From Pisolithus tinctorius (lineage: Eukaryota > Basidiomycota > Agaricomycetes > Boletales > Pisolithaceae), in contig JANFAH010000001.1 in the NCBI GenBank assembly GCA_024663395.1, forward strand, positions 1,426,001-1,490,000: a stretch of DNA of 64,000 nt, in the 5' to 3' direction. Shown here one piece after another: positions 1 through 12,264 of this stretch (position 1 is its first letter; each line of letters starts with the position of its first letter). The notes beneath the pieces were generated by a model. It was given only the letters and a program-made list of their open reading frames with translations, made no database searches and was not told the DNA's origin. A program made the translations under genes and the position numbers.

Positions 1-1119
1 ATTCCTGCAAGTCACCAATGGGTCTAACATTTATAAATCTGAACATGGAGTACAAATCTTCAACCCGATTTTGTCTACAGACATGGATGAACTTCTTTGA
101 GAAACATGCATCAAATTACTTACATAGGAGTGCCCGTAAAGCACCATCGATACTTCCCAACTATATTGAAGCACGCTTTCGTGCTTTTTGCTGCCCAGTT
201 CCTGATCAGATGAGCTTCATCTGCAGGCACAGGGCTTAGCTCTGCATCCATCCTATGTGTCAGTGGAAAATACCTAGTATGATTCTCCACCACTTCACAC
301 CGAACAATGCAGACTTGCAGCTGCTAGAATGCATGCAGACGGCAGAATACTCGGATGCTACAGTAGCATATGATGTGATGACGACATGATTGTCCCATAA
401 AGTCTGAGGATCTGCAGCATCACAAACAAATCAGCTGATGCTAGAGACGCAACAATCCAAAATCCTTACCACTGCTCCGCGACGGGCCATGATGCTTTAC
501 AACATTGAGGCCAACAGCAAAATTCTCGACCTCACTCTCCCATTGGCCAATTAACAAGACAGGGCATACAATCCTTCAACATTGTAAAAATTAAGTTTTG
601 CAATGTACAAAGGCCACTCACAGGGTCACATGTGCCCATCCGTATGCTCGATCATTGGATGTGGGGTGTCCGTCAAGAATTCTCATTATACCCAAGATAG
701 TCTTTCCTAGGCTACATGTGAGAGTGAGGAGGAAGAACAAAGTCTGGGAGACAGAGATCCTACCCCATTTCATCTGCAACAATGCCACCTCTCTTTCCTT
801 CTCGCTCTCGTCCCTGCATCCATGCAACACCGACCTTCTGGTGATCCCATAACTCTACACTCTGTCGCAAACCATTGACCACGACGCCTTGATCATCTGC
901 TGTGACACTTCGAAAATCGCCCACATCCAAGGCATGGATCAAAGTGTCAGCATAGCATGGGTTGACAACAGACTGCGGCAGACTGGCTGTCCGAGGTAAG
1001 TAAAAAACTTCTCCTTCATCATCTGTGTCACTGGCGAGGAGTACTGGCTTTTCTGTTTTCATGATCAACAAGCGGCACAATAGAACTACAAGGAGAAGAG
1101 AGGGGAGCTGGCCTTGCAT
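1..1119 (-). CDS. SNF2-family DNA-dependent ATPase/helicase, 5' part, truncated by window edge
   Basis: Spliced on the minus strand; exons read as about 1119-764, 711-622, 573-470, 411-274, 220-124 and 74-1, with GT...AG introns of 48-58 bp that all keep frame. The joined protein shows the SNF2 core in order: a LWDHQKVGVAWM-type Q region, motif I DEMGLGKT (split by the first intron), motif Ia IVCPVLLIGQWESE, motif II DEAH followed by LIRN, and motif III FTGTPI. This is the Rad5/Rad16/Uls1-like branch that remodels chromatin or nucleoprotein in the nucleus; I cannot say which. The C-terminal helicase half lies outside the window. The true start is uncertain: an in-frame ATG near the 5' end is possible, but earlier exons may lie in 1120-1980. 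No disabling mutation is seen in the visible part, so this may be the most intact gene here. Confidence 0.85.
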
Positions 1120-1286
1120 GGCTTAAAAACATACTCGAGAACAAAGGATCAGAGGCACATGACAGAGTGGAGTTTCCTGCTTGAAAGGGGAATCGATACA
1201 AAGCATCAGAAAGAAAGGCTGGAGTGCCAGATCGCACAAATTGCCATGATGGCTCGAAAAATGTATTGCCAAAACGTGGTGTGCAG

Positions 1287-1974
1287 CCCTTAGACTTGAC
1301 ATGAGATCACTGCAATCATACCTAGCAGCATTAGGTGCCGTTCCTATCACGACAGTTAAAACTCGACATACCCTTAGTGTCACTTCCTCAAGACGAGCGT
1401 CATCCTCAGCTTCGTACTTAGCCTTTAGAGTCCGTGAAGCCATTCCAGTGAGGGCCAGGGAGAAACAGAGCTTGATCAGACGCTTAAACCGGTACATAAT
1501 GATAAGGAACTTGTGTCTCAATCCACCGGACCGGGAAAGTGAACTGGTAGGAGGGGAGTACTACATAAGAAAGTTGCTGGCGTTGCTCATCAGCAGCCCA
1601 ATTCTCCTGGTTTCATCTTGTCAAGACGAGGAGACGATGTCTGAGGTGCACGTAGTCCTTGCTAACGTCAAACGACTTCGCCACCTGCGCAAACGGTGTC
1701 AGCATTACACATCACATTACGATGGAAACTTAAGCATGGAAACTCATCACACCAGCCCACAAGTAACAGGAGTGGAACAGCACACCGATGTCAGGAAGGG
1801 GGATGGTAGCAAATCTGTGTTCAACTTTGATATAACTGTAAATGCGGTACGAACAAGACTTGGGAGATCTGGAGGCATACGATCATGGGCAGTTGAATAA
1901 TTACCGAAGCTTCGTGGTGGCAGCCATCAGACTTGACACGAGATCAGTATTATCATACCTAGCAGCATTGTCAG
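1287..1974. repeat. Two copies of a ~50-bp direct repeat (1287-1337 and 1921-1974)
   Basis: Both copies share a segment ending ATCATACCTAGCAGCATT, about 640 bp apart. Read on the minus strand each encodes a similar peptide of the form NAARYD.SDL.SSL.A, so this may be a duplicated exon end upstream of the helicase. The plus-strand ORF across 1301-1900 resembles nothing I know and is probably not a gene. Confidence 0.5.
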
Positions 1975-2497
1975 TGATTACCAGAATCCGTATGTGCAAA
2001 TGACTTGACTGAGAATTGAGTATGAACCTACCTTTAAGTATCCACTGTGGGGGCATGTACCATGTTTCGACATATCCGTGTACCAGAAATAAGGTTTACG
2101 GCCAATGCCATTGCGCCAATAGGCTACCAGTAGTCTACAAGTAGCTCCTGGAAAGCCATCCACAATCCTCATTTATCATGCAGTATCCGAGTTACATTGA
2201 AAAACCACCTACCGACGACCTCAGCAACGTTTGGCATGACCAAATCACAGCTCTTTGTGAACACAGGCCCAGCCTCACCTTCCTTTGCCTATGCCTTCAG
2301 CATCACTGGGAAGTTCGACTGTACTCACTCAGACAGTGATACGTGTAGCTGTTCGCAGTGCAGAGCCCTCCTCCCAAACTCCTCAAGAGATCGGAAGACA
2401 CATTTCGGGATGTAAGTTGAGAACTTTGAGTTACTCATAAGTAGAATCGAGTTTGAGCAGACATGTTAAACGCTAGCAGGGTAGGCTTACGTGAGAT

Positions 2498-2700
2498 TCC
2501 TAGATGCCCTCAGGCCAGGTCTGTAAACTCTCTGTCGCCAATGATCATTCAGGGCTTTAGGGGGGACTGGGATTTTTCTTGTTTGTGCCTGTGTCTCTTG
2601 CTGTATGTTTCTCTAGGTAACCAGCACGTATCTACTAGTATGTTTTCACCGTCATGCACCCCATGTAGATTACTGCACATCATTAGCATGTATATCTTGA
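2498..2700 (+). repeat. R3 repeat copy 1, 5' end only
   Basis: Starts with TTCCTAGATGCCCTCAGG and continues with the CCAGGTCTGTAAACTCT segment that opens the other R3 copies (16857, 52209 on minus, 54787). Only about 190 bp can be followed; it stops before the F-box gene to its right. Confidence 0.6.
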
Positions 2701-2739
2701 TCCTCTGAGGACCCGTCCTACAATATCCCAGTATGATGA

Positions 2740-4076
2740 CTAAACCAAAGCTGGAACCCTATTAACCCAGGAGCCACCTTCCAGATGTAACAAAGTCCCA
2801 TAGATCTCTACATAGTTAATGTTTGGAAAAACCTTTGAAATGATGAGTTGGATGATGTCCTGCACATCATATGACTGTGGGCACGCGAAACAAATTTGAC
2901 TAGGTCCTTGCCACCAAGCTGCAACACCTGTAGTGCTATATTGCACAGCCAGTCTCTCCATAGTTTCACTGAAGCCAACATAGCAACAGACAATGGAACT
3001 CATCTGGGCGTGTGGGAACATGAGTTGTATCCAGGAATAGGATCAAGACTACTCCATACCTGAATGCAATCCCTTGGTGTGCCATCAAAAACCAGCATGA
3101 GTGAACGCAAGTTTTGACTGGTCTCTGGTAAACTAGCCTGAAGGTGGCTTTCGAAGTCAGGAAGAAAATCCCGATTACAAAAGGACAGCTTGAGGTCTGC
3201 AACCCATTGACCTGTCCCCCGCAAAGTGGATTTTAAGGTGGTTTGATGTGCAGTATCAGAATAATCTATTCCACTAATGTGGAGTTGCTCCAGGATGCAA
3301 TCCTGAGGCCAGTCGAGAAGCCTGGCAAATTTGATATCTGCCTTCAGGGAATGCAGACAGCCCAAGTCAAGCATCTTGGCAGCAACGTCATCAAAATTAC
3401 CACCTCCATAAAACTCGACAGAAGGTACTCTGAGTTTCACTGGCTGATTGGATTGAATCCGACCTTCCAGTCCAAGGGTTTCTGTGAAGTGACACCCATG
3501 TAAGACCAATTCCTCCAGTGCACCCAAAGCCATTATTACATGCCAGTGCTCGTTCATTATGAAACACTCAACAAACATAAGTCTGCACAAGTTGGGCATG
3601 TGCCTGAGGGTGGAGGTCCATGATCCCTCAGGTTCTGATAGCCAACCATGGAGTTTGCATTCCCTGACACACTTGGTGGCCCAGAGTGCAAGGTCCTCAT
3701 GAGCAGCAATACGACTGAACAATGGGTGTTTTTGCAAAGAAGAAAGATTATCAAGCCAGTAGACATCCACATGTCCATACATGCGGGGGAGCGCAATGTG
3801 GCAGAGGAGTTTGCATGTGCCAGCAACCCTGGTGAGAATCTTCCTTTGCTCTGCAGAGAGCCTCTTGCTGGGTGGTGCAAGGTACTCAAAGATTTCTGTG
3901 TAAATTTTGGCTGGGATAGTTGGAAGGCTGCGATGGCCAATGCGGCACTCTGGAACTGATTTACCAGTACACCTTCTGTGAAAATATGTACTGGAACATT
4001 GACTCACTTGTCCATCAGAACATAATATAGAACTGAATGTCAAAAGGCTCCTGCCGAGGGTGCGGTCTGGTTGCAA
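2740..4076 (-). CDS. F-box/leucine-rich-repeat-like protein
   Basis: Two exons fit: 4076-3060 and 3003-2740, with a 56-bp intron 3004-3059 (GTATGG...CCAG) that keeps frame, giving about 426 residues. An F-box-like segment (LPTIPAKIYTEIFEYL, then a LTRVAGTCKLLCHIALP helix) is followed by a long region of regular Leu-rich strands, as in fungal F-box proteins that recruit substrates to SCF ubiquitin ligases. The frame opens upstream without an ATG, so the start is unresolved. An ATG in another frame at about 4012 could be spliced in by a 32-nt intron, which is short for this genome. The exons carry no stop, so this could be functional. Confidence 0.7.
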
Positions 4077-5587
4077 TTAGATACAGGAATATTTGCCAAG
4101 ATACAACTTTCCTACGAGGGTAGAAGTTTTCCCGCTTAATTATGTGACAACTGGTTGGGCGTGTTGTGTGTTAGATTTGGCAAGTCGTGCGTAGTCCGTT
4201 CCGAACGTGTCCGCTCTGAGCCGTAAGAACAAGTGTCCTGTCTCGAATTTATGCGCATTTTCTTGTTACCTACAAAGGTTGTACATAGCACATGTCACAA
4301 CGAGACTGCCCTTGTCATGTATCTCTGGGTTCAACACCTGCATGTCTCAGTATTGTTATACTTAGAAGTGTTTAGTCTTGCACTGTACACCGGTCACCTC
4401 AGACATTGTCGCTACTCGCGCGCAACTGAGGTGAGCACGAACACTTTTTACCCTTGTCTTGCTGTACCTAATCCTGCACCTAGTTTATTTATATAGATAT
4501 CTGTGATTGTGCGTCCTTCCTTTTTTCTCTAAGTTGTAACTGGACCAACCTTTCACAATGATCCCTCTAACTCATCTCCATCCATTATTGTTATTACTTA
4601 CTATCAAGCTTTACCATATTTTCACCAAATGGCATAGACCTAGTACTTCTAGTCCCTGTACAGCCTTGTGTTTACAGCCTAACTAACAAAGCTACTTATG
4701 GCGTCGACACTGTCATTTTGGCTGTTGCCAAGGTATCTGTTCCTGTTTCTGCTCCTGTAGCAATCTGTGCCATCTAGCACTGCCCATACTCATGCTTCTT
4801 ATTGTCGTTTTTAGTGAAGCTGGTGGACAGGCATTTTTTAGCCTGTTTCGAACCACGGGTCTCGTTTTTTGGGGGTCCGAGTTTTTATGCGGTTTTTTTC
4901 GGCTGCAAATCTATATCTCTACAATTCTTTGGTTTCTTTCGAGTCTCCACGTAGCACTGCCTTGGTTGCCGTCGATCCCTGTACTTGTCCGAGTCAGCGT
5001 GCCTACTCGCATCCCAAACGCTATGTGGCCCATCTTCGCCTTGAGTAATTTGACCCATTAGTTGTATGTTACAGCTATCCAACGATTTTCTTTACGACTA
5101 TTTGTATCTACTGGGTTGTTCTTATGGGGTAAACCTCAGGAGACCATCTTCGTAACTGGATTGGGTGTTGACACCGAGGGATTGCAACATAACGTGGAAA
5201 AGCTGAAGAAAACGAGGAGCGATGTCAAATCTAAGAATGGTGGTGAAATTGTCAAGGAAGTCATCCTTGCACGAGAGGAAGCGAAAATGGCATGTCTACA
5301 TGTGCTTCGTAGTTAAAAGTTTAAACCCTGATGACCCACTCCAAGTAGCGCTCCCACACGGAATACCAATCGGGAGGATGCATGTCAATTTCCGTAGGAA
5401 ACTGACTGCTGACCCTTGTGATGAAGCTTCGTAACCTTCACTGGATGCAGCTCGTTCTGTAATTTAGAAAGTACTTCATAAGTGAAAAGGGTGAGAGGCG
5501 CTAACCAGTGTCTGCTGAATCGTCGATAAGGGTGGAAATGGGTAAGGCATTGTCGTCGGGTGTAGGCCTGCTGATCTAAGTCGAAGA
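4077..5587. other. Intergenic; no gene recognised
   Basis: Short ORFs only. A plus-strand ORF of 84 codons at 5062-5316 is charged and helical in its second half, but I see no family signature or splice context for it. Confidence 0.4.
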
Positions 5588-6602
5588 TGCCACTAGTGAG
5601 ATGAAGAATATGATCATTGCATCCAACTACATCCACATCAACAAGTAAGTATGGCTTCCAAAAGAAAAAGGTAGACAAACGCACCTGGAGACTAAAATCA
5701 CGCTGGATATCTCATCAACACCGGCCAGCCAGCTTCCCACTGCCCAGAACATAGAACTCGAAAGGCCATTACCGCTGTCCTCAGCAAAGGACTCGAAACG
5801 CAGGAATAAATCACAGGTTTGTGTCAAAACCGGACACACCTGGAATCTGATAAAGTCGAGGGGCCTGGCCTGTCGACACTCAAAAGAGGATTGCAGGTAT
5901 GCTCCTACTGCTGTGACGTCCTTGATAGGGCTATTTCACCCTGCCACATGTTTAGCACAGTGGTACCTGGAAGCCTTTGTCTCTAGGTCGGCGATATCTG
6001 CACATGGCTGTTCTTCGGCCCAACTGGATGATTGTCGATTGTCGATTCGGACTACGAACTTCAGATAAGGGAACTCTGAAGCTTCACTAGTCGGGAGCCA
6101 ACACGTACCAAACAGGGTGCCAAGCATTGACAGATTCATGGTAGGAGTTGGCAACATCAAACAGTGGAGTACAGGGAGCCCACAACTGCGAGCATCCACC
6201 ACACCACCTCCCATGTGATGTGCTCACTCTGAGCCTGAACCGTGACTTTGCATGGAATCTGAGCCTGAGACTTGAATTGCAAGGATTGGCCACATCCGTT
6301 GTATGGCATCCACTTCCATGCCGAGGTTAGTTGTCTGATGGAAGGAGCACCCAAAACCACATAGGTCGACGGGCATGCATGGGGAGCCCACAACTGCAGG
6401 CACCCACCGCATGTACCATGCCATACCTAGTCCAGTAGAGTGTAGAGTGCAGCGGACAACTTCTGAGCATGCAATTTTTCTGCTTATGTAAGATTCGACA
6501 ACCGACTGCCGAAGTCAATTCGCTCTTCAAACTACAGTACACTATGTTTTACATAAAGGCAAAGAGAACATTCTAAGAATGTTCAAACTTCTGTATCATA
6601 GT
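5588..6602 (-). repeat. R1 repeat copy a; left arm of a 1,015-bp inverted repeat
   Basis: Reverse complement of 8037-9051 with no net length change (paired coordinates sum to 14639 at both ends) and about 97% identity by eye; most differences are C/T or G/A. Homology to the R1 copy at 29.6-31.2 kb continues past the arm to about 6870. R1 holds the 5' region of an F-box gene family, whose fullest copy is at 43.4-45.5 kb. The frame with residues RAEEQPRADIADLETKA stays open in several copies. Confidence 0.9.
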
Positions 6603-8036
6603 ATCCGTTTCTTCCATGTTCTTTCACTCCTTGTGGCTCAAACACCGGATCCTGCCACCGGTGACACTTGATCATAATGATGCATACATGCTTATGTAAG
6701 AATCGGCAACAGGCTGAGACGTTATGATCATATAGGCTTAGAGTCTTAGCATGTTCCCCACGTGTGGGTTTACAGACCCAGTGTGTATACTGTACTGTTG
6801 GTGGATACTCAGCTTTTCCTGGCTTATGTCTATGCACACGGGGAGTGTTTTCAGATTACCATCGAGGGATAGTACCTATATAAGCATTTATCCTCCTTCC
6901 CAAGAGAACTATTCCGTAATGAGAAGATCCTGAATCGTGAAGCGTTATGTCAGTTATTACCTGCTGGAAGCCAATGCATCATCAAAGGCGAAACTACTTG
7001 GTAGCGACAAGGGTGTGTTGGGTGTTTGAAATACCGAACCACTCACCTCCAGTGCAAATGGCCACGCATTGGATGCATGCACAAGAGCTGCCCAGTCTGT
7101 GGTTTCCATCTTATGTATCAACTTCAAAACATCTGCACGGGCAGGGTGGTCGGCAGGGAGAGTGAGATCTGTAAGGTAGGAAAGCAAGGCGGTAGAACCG
7201 GGTGCCGAGTGCCTGGGTCGTGAACACGAGAAGAAGGTATGAGGGATGCTCTGCAGACAAAGTCGAGCTCATGACACACCCGATTGCATGTTCCAATTTC
7301 TTGGACTTCAGAACGAATAGTTTGCGTGGGCAGTAGTCCCATTTGTCAAGCATTCCTTTCTCAATAATCTGGCATCCCCCAAATCCTGCGTAAGCATGTA
7401 GGGTTATGGGAGAAATAAACTCTTGCCTGTCTTTTCAAGGGACCCATAGTTACAGCCGTCATGGGAGTGGCCCTGTGCCCCGGAACTACGCTTAAGGGAA
7501 CAGAGCTTCTGGAGAGAGAGGCTGAGCGAAGGATGATGATGATATGGCCTGAGCAATGACAGGAAGCTTGCAACGATTCAATGACCCAGTGCTTGCTGAC
7601 ACATGCTGGGATGGGTTGTGAAGAGTGCCAGCTTACGAAGTAGTTTGAGCACTCACTTCCCATAGCCAGTCATGCATCACACAACTCATTGGAACACGAC
7701 CATACCGAAAGAGTCAGCCACCATCCGGGATAAGTCTGAGGAACTGGGTGATAAGTTGTTCTCCATATACAGATGTCGGAAGATGTGCCATGAAGTGCAA
7801 GTGGGGATGAGCTAGCAGTATTAGAATGAGACTGTCATCGACCACATCATCAGAAAATGTCATATGCTGATCCCATGGAAATGAAAGAGCCCAAGCAAAC
7901 AGGGGAATACATTAAGTACCCCGAACTCACCTTTCCTATTTCCCTGACTTCCATCAACATCTCCACCAGTTCTCCATCATTTGCGATGAGAAGCTTAGCC
8001 GTCGAGAGCCGCCCATCAGCAAAACACATGACAAGG
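6603..8036 (-). pseudogene. Unidentified spliced gene, broken, in the spacer of the R1 inverted repeat
   Basis: Minus-strand exons can be followed: about 8029-7931 (ending LMEVREIGK), 7866-7657 (VVDDSLILILLAHPHLHF... to VMHDWLWE), 7595 onward, and further coding-like stretches to about 6957 (LLSYLTDLTLPADHPARADV, ETTDWAALVHASNAWPFALE). Introns 7867-7930 and 7596-7656 have good GT/AG ends. In-frame TGA codons at 7714-7716 (PDGG-stop-LFRYGR) and 7578-7580 (ALGH-stop-IVASFL) interrupt frames that read well on both sides; each fits an original CGA. I do not recognise the family; the helical composition could suit a HEAT/ARM-type protein, but that is a guess. Confidence 0.55.
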
Positions 8037-9250
8037 ACTATGATACAGAAGTTTGAATGTTCTTAGAATGTTCTCTTTGCCTTTATGTAAAACATAGTGT
8101 ACTGTAGTTTGAAGAGCGAATTGACTTCGGCAGTCGGTTGTCGAATCTTACATAAGCAGAAAAATTGCATGCTCGGAAGTTGTCCGCTGCACTCTACACT
8201 CTACTGGACTAGGTATGGCATGGTACATGCGGTGGGTGCCTGCAGTTGTGGGCTCCCCGTGCATGCCCATCGACCTATGTGGTTTTGGGTGCTCCTTCCA
8301 TCAGACAACTAACCTCGGCATGGAAGTGGATGCCATACAACGGATGTGGCCAATCCTTGCAATTCAAGTCTCAGGCTCAGATTCCATGCGAGGTCACGGT
8401 TCAGGCTCAGAGTGAGCACATCACATGGGAGGTGGTGCGGTGGATGCTCGCAGTTGTGGGCTCCCTGTACTCCACTGTTTGATGTTGCCAACTCCTACTA
8501 TGAATCTGTCAACGCTTGGCACCCTGTTTGGTACGTGTTGGCTCCCGACTAGTGAAGCTTCAGAGTTCCCTTATCTGAAGTTTGTAGTCCGAATCGACAA
8601 TCGACAATCATCCAGTCGGGCTGAGGAACAGCCGCGTGCAGATATCGCTGACCTAGAGACAAAGGCTTCCAGGTACCACTGTGCTAAACATGTGGCAGGG
8701 TGAAATAGCCCTATCAAGGACGTCACGGCAGTAGGAGCATACCTGCAATCCTCTTTTGAGTGTCGACAGGCCAGGCCCCTTGACTTTATCAGATTCCAGG
8801 TGTGTCCGGTTTTGACACAAACCTGTGATTTATTCCCACGTTTTGAGTCCTTTGCTGAGGACAGTGGTAATGGCCTTTCGAGTTCTTTGTTCTGGGCAGT
8901 GGGAAGCTGGCTGGCCGGTGTTGATGAGATATCCAGCGTGATTTTAGTCTCCAGGTGCATTCGTCTACCTTTTTCTTTTGGAAGCCATACTTACTTGTTG
9001 ATGTGGATGTAGTTGGATGCAATGATCATATTCTTCATCTCACTAGTGGCACTGGGGTTTATGTTTGTATTGTGTTCACTGCATATCTGCAGCACCCGAG
9101 TCCGATATACATTTATGTTCAAACCCTCAGGACTATTCGTAGCTGGTGGAATCGGAGGCTGGCTGCTGCTACAAACAAAGTATCGGGGAGTGCCCTCACG
9201 AGAAAACATGGTTAAGGAAAGTTACATCATGAGACTGAGAGACTTCTGGA
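8037..9250 (+). repeat. R1 repeat copy b; right arm of the inverted repeat plus extension
   Basis: The arm proper is 8037-9051. Similarity to the copy at 58.3 kb goes on to about 9250, including the sequence encoding YVQTLRTIRSWWNRRLAAATNK, which in the 44-kb gene precedes the F-box. A one-base loss in the G run near 9055 shifts frame relative to the copies at 43.9 and 59.3 kb. Confidence 0.85.
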
Positions 9251-10019
9251 TCTGTTCGAGTAAGCAAAGTGAGTTGCGCGTCTTGCTTCAGCTCACCTTG
9301 CCGCAGGCAGAGTTTATGCATCTAGCCCTTGTTTAAGTCTCCTCTGCTCATTTTCGCACCCACCCATTTCTCCCTCTCTCAGGTCCAGCAAACAGTTTTC
9401 GGCTTTGCCTGCGTGCAGGATGTTGGCATTTGAAGCTCCGGATGAAGAGTAGACCTGTTCGGTACCCATCCCACCCTCACAGCTCACTCTTCGCCTTCAG
9501 GTCCAGCACCTCTTCCGGGTGGGAAAACCCTTCGGGTTTTTACCCATTCCCCTGTATTTACTTGTACATACTTCTCTCCAACATTAGTCCACACTAGAAC
9601 ACACGTATAGCTCCCATGTATTAGTTGACGAAGTGTCGATTCACATGGATAAATACTTATTGATGATGGATACACCATGGCTATTAAGAGGACAATACCC
9701 TAGGGCCTCGAGTCGATTCATGAATAACTGTACTATTCGCTTTCGCATGTATGAATATTGTGTGATTACTTACCTTGGGTAGCTTGAATTTGATGATGAC
9801 ACCAATGCTTTTCTAGCTGTCTTGTCCAACTTACACATGAAATGAAGGTCCGTGTACCCACTGAGTGAATGGCTTGGCATATGCACATGCACCCATACAA
9901 CTATCTTGCACGGGTACACTTTAGAAGGGCCGGGAGGGGCGAAATTGATTATCTCATTTCACAACTATCAGCATACATGTAACTGGCGTGTAAGAGGCGG
10001 AATACAGACGACATTAGTG
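9251..10019. other. Region between R1 copy b and the zinc-finger gene
   Basis: No complete gene. Short segments near 9660-9690 and 9945-10019 resemble 59533-59640, so this stretch belongs to the block shared with the 58-59.8 kb locus. Confidence 0.5.
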
Positions 10020-11648
10020 CTACGAGACATGCAAGGGGAACTCCCGAACGCCCATTGGCATTTCTAGCCATGCAGAGTTGCTCCTCTTCCTGGGTTTGAG
10101 AAGTGTGATATCTGGGGCCTTCGTAAACCTGAATTTTTGGGGTCCACTGCCATTTACTTTGCCACACTCGTTGTTGGCACACTTGAACTCGTGCGTGGAC
10201 GTTGAGTCATGTGGGAGGGCAGTTCACACCCACTGCACCTGGATGCATCCACATTGCGGGCATTGGGTCAGTAGTGGAGCACCCCACGGCCAGATATCCC
10301 GGTGGGACCACATGAACTTGGTAATGGTGAGCCGAGATGTGGTGTCGGTATAGGCTAGTGTCAACAGGTAGACGTTCGAATGGTACCTGAGTCGGGAAGA
10401 CTCCCCAAGAGCCTCTGACATGGCCATTTGTACAGGGTAGCCCTCGATGAACATACGTTCAACCACTCCCATAATTAGGTTTGAGGTAAGTATGGTCTGG
10501 AGCCGTTCTGCATCGAATGCAATCGTGCTTGAGAAACGATGACTGCAGGGATCATGATCAGTAAGGTCTCTTGTGTGAGCCATGGGAACTCACCGAACGA
10601 CAGCATCCTGCAGGCTAACAAAACACTCTTCATTTCTAACAACCAACCCACATGCAAGTAAGACAAAAAGACCCCCATGTAATATGTTATCGAAAGGTGA
10701 CAGGAGGGCATCAAGACACTGGCTTCAGGTGTAAGCAATACTTCACTATGCAGTCTGTTGTCCTTACCTCTGATGGTAGGGACGCCTTGTTTTTCCCTCC
10801 AGGGGTCGCTCCAAAGAACAGGTCACCGCAGCTGTTGTCTGAATGGTCCATCAAAGCTACCATCACATTTTTGAAACCAATGGGTCGAAGTTCAGTTACA
10901 AGGAGCTGAACTCGACACTGGTACGCGATTAGCTTACTTTTTGTTCCGATGTTGAATGGGAGGTCAATGAACCGGAAACCGCCATTGGGAAAGTAGGGCG
11001 CGAGGACTTGGGTAGCCATTTCTACAGGACCACCAGCTGGGATACTTTGAAGACGAAGGTGGATAACGAGAGTTGGGTGCGAAAGAAGTGACGATCGAAC
11101 TGAAAGTTCCATGGGTCTGTTGACTTTGAGCCAATCCTCGAATACATGGGTGCCATCGCGATAGAAACCCTGGTTCCATTCATGAGAAGATATAGAAAAT
11201 GATATCCAATAATATCGAATGCACTTGCCCAATATGGTGTGACAGTGCCACTGCACCTGGACTTAAGCCAGTGGCAACAGACACACTCAAACATGATGTC
11301 AGATGCGCAAACTTTTTCTTGGACCTCTACTGGGACAGTCATGCACAGCAAACACACCACACGTTCACAGTTGCTACAGGGCCACAGATCGCCGCCATCC
11401 TGGCACAGGATACAGAAGTTGTGCTTGAATCTTGGTTAGCAAAAATTGGAATGTAAGCAGCAACGAAGACTGACATGCTGCCCTGTAGGCTCTGGCTCAC
11501 GTTCTTGCACAGAATGGTAAGTTGTCTCTGGGATAGCCTGTTCACAGTTTGCCTTGACCTTGACAGCGTCCATGATCATAGTGCTGATGGAAACACGGCT
11601 TGCAGAACCACCCTTCGCGTTTTTTGTGGAGGACCTTGTACGAACCAT
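10020..11648 (-). pseudogene. Agaricomycete-type zinc-finger protein with one in-frame stop
   Basis: Five exons fit: 11648-11475, 11423-11229, 11169-10768, 10718-10594, 10542-10020; introns 51, 59, 49 and 51 bp, total 472 codons plus stop. The second intron is GC-AG (GCAAGT...ACCAG); all others are GT-AG. Exon 2 carries a Cys-rich module (CILCQDGG, WPCSNCERVVCLLC, ECVCCHW) like a PHD/ADD finger. Exon 5 ends with a second pair, CPQCGC and CANNECGK. The family recurs in mushroom genomes and has no function known to me. A TGA at 10224-10226 falls between QVQWV and TALPHD; the frame continues cleanly to a TAG at 10020. CGA to TGA is the simplest origin. Without readthrough the second Cys pair would be lost. 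Confidence 0.8.
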
Positions 11649-12264
11649 TGCTGTGAGTTGGAAACACAGAACACGTTGTTTCACCTGTACATGAAGACGA
11701 CTGATGCTGGGACTCGCCGTTGGCTGTTGGCCACGTGCCCCGAAGCACTTCCTCATTCTCCACTCTTGCTTGAAGATTCCGTCCGCAAATGTCCCATTAA
11801 AATGTAACTACCGGTGACTCCAGCAAGCGGAGAACAAGTCCAGTAAGTATTTGTGCTTGCACTGGTTATGATCGTCTTCTGGGTGATTTCATTGATGCCT
11901 TGGCACTGCTGAGCAGACACATGCTGTTACTGCTATTTGCAGCTGCCCTGCAATAATCGCAGTTGAATATCTGATCGTGTGGGCGACATTGGCCATCGCC
12001 CGTAAAATCTAGGGACTCCCAGGCCTCCTTGCTGCCGCTCTATTTATTCATCGTGCACTATGTCATTGCACACGGCCAACTGCATTGTCCACTTGCATAG
12101 AAGTGGGCTGCGTTTTTTCTTCCTCTTCTTTATATCTGTATTCATATGACCATCAATATTCCCAGCGCTTCCTCTCGACGTCCCCCAGGCTTCAGTTGTC
12201 TCAGCACTTGCTACCATCCGACTTCTGAGTTCGGTGGCCAAGGCCAACCTACATACCAAAAAAA
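11649..12264. other. Intergenic between divergent zinc-finger and GYF genes
   Basis: Holds both promoters if the two genes were ever active. 11650-11795 is similar to 40140-40275 (shared TGTGAGTTGG, GGACTCGCCG-like and CTGTTGGCCA blocks). No motif strong enough to call a promoter. Confidence 0.4.

Noticed and set aside
1301..1900. 199-codon plus-strand ORF
   Set aside because: No domain, atypical composition; it lies where minus-strand 5' exons of the helicase may be, and one border falls in a direct repeat.
7361..7663. BRCT-like segment (SKHWVIESLQA)
   Set aside because: The match is a few residues in a frame that competes with a better one reading QALGH-stop-IVASFLSLLRP.
5936..9215. Numerous 60-130 codon ORFs in R1 on both strands
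   Set aside because: They overlap in several frames, repeat in every copy and mostly mirror each other; only the frames continuous with the 44-kb F-box gene were kept.
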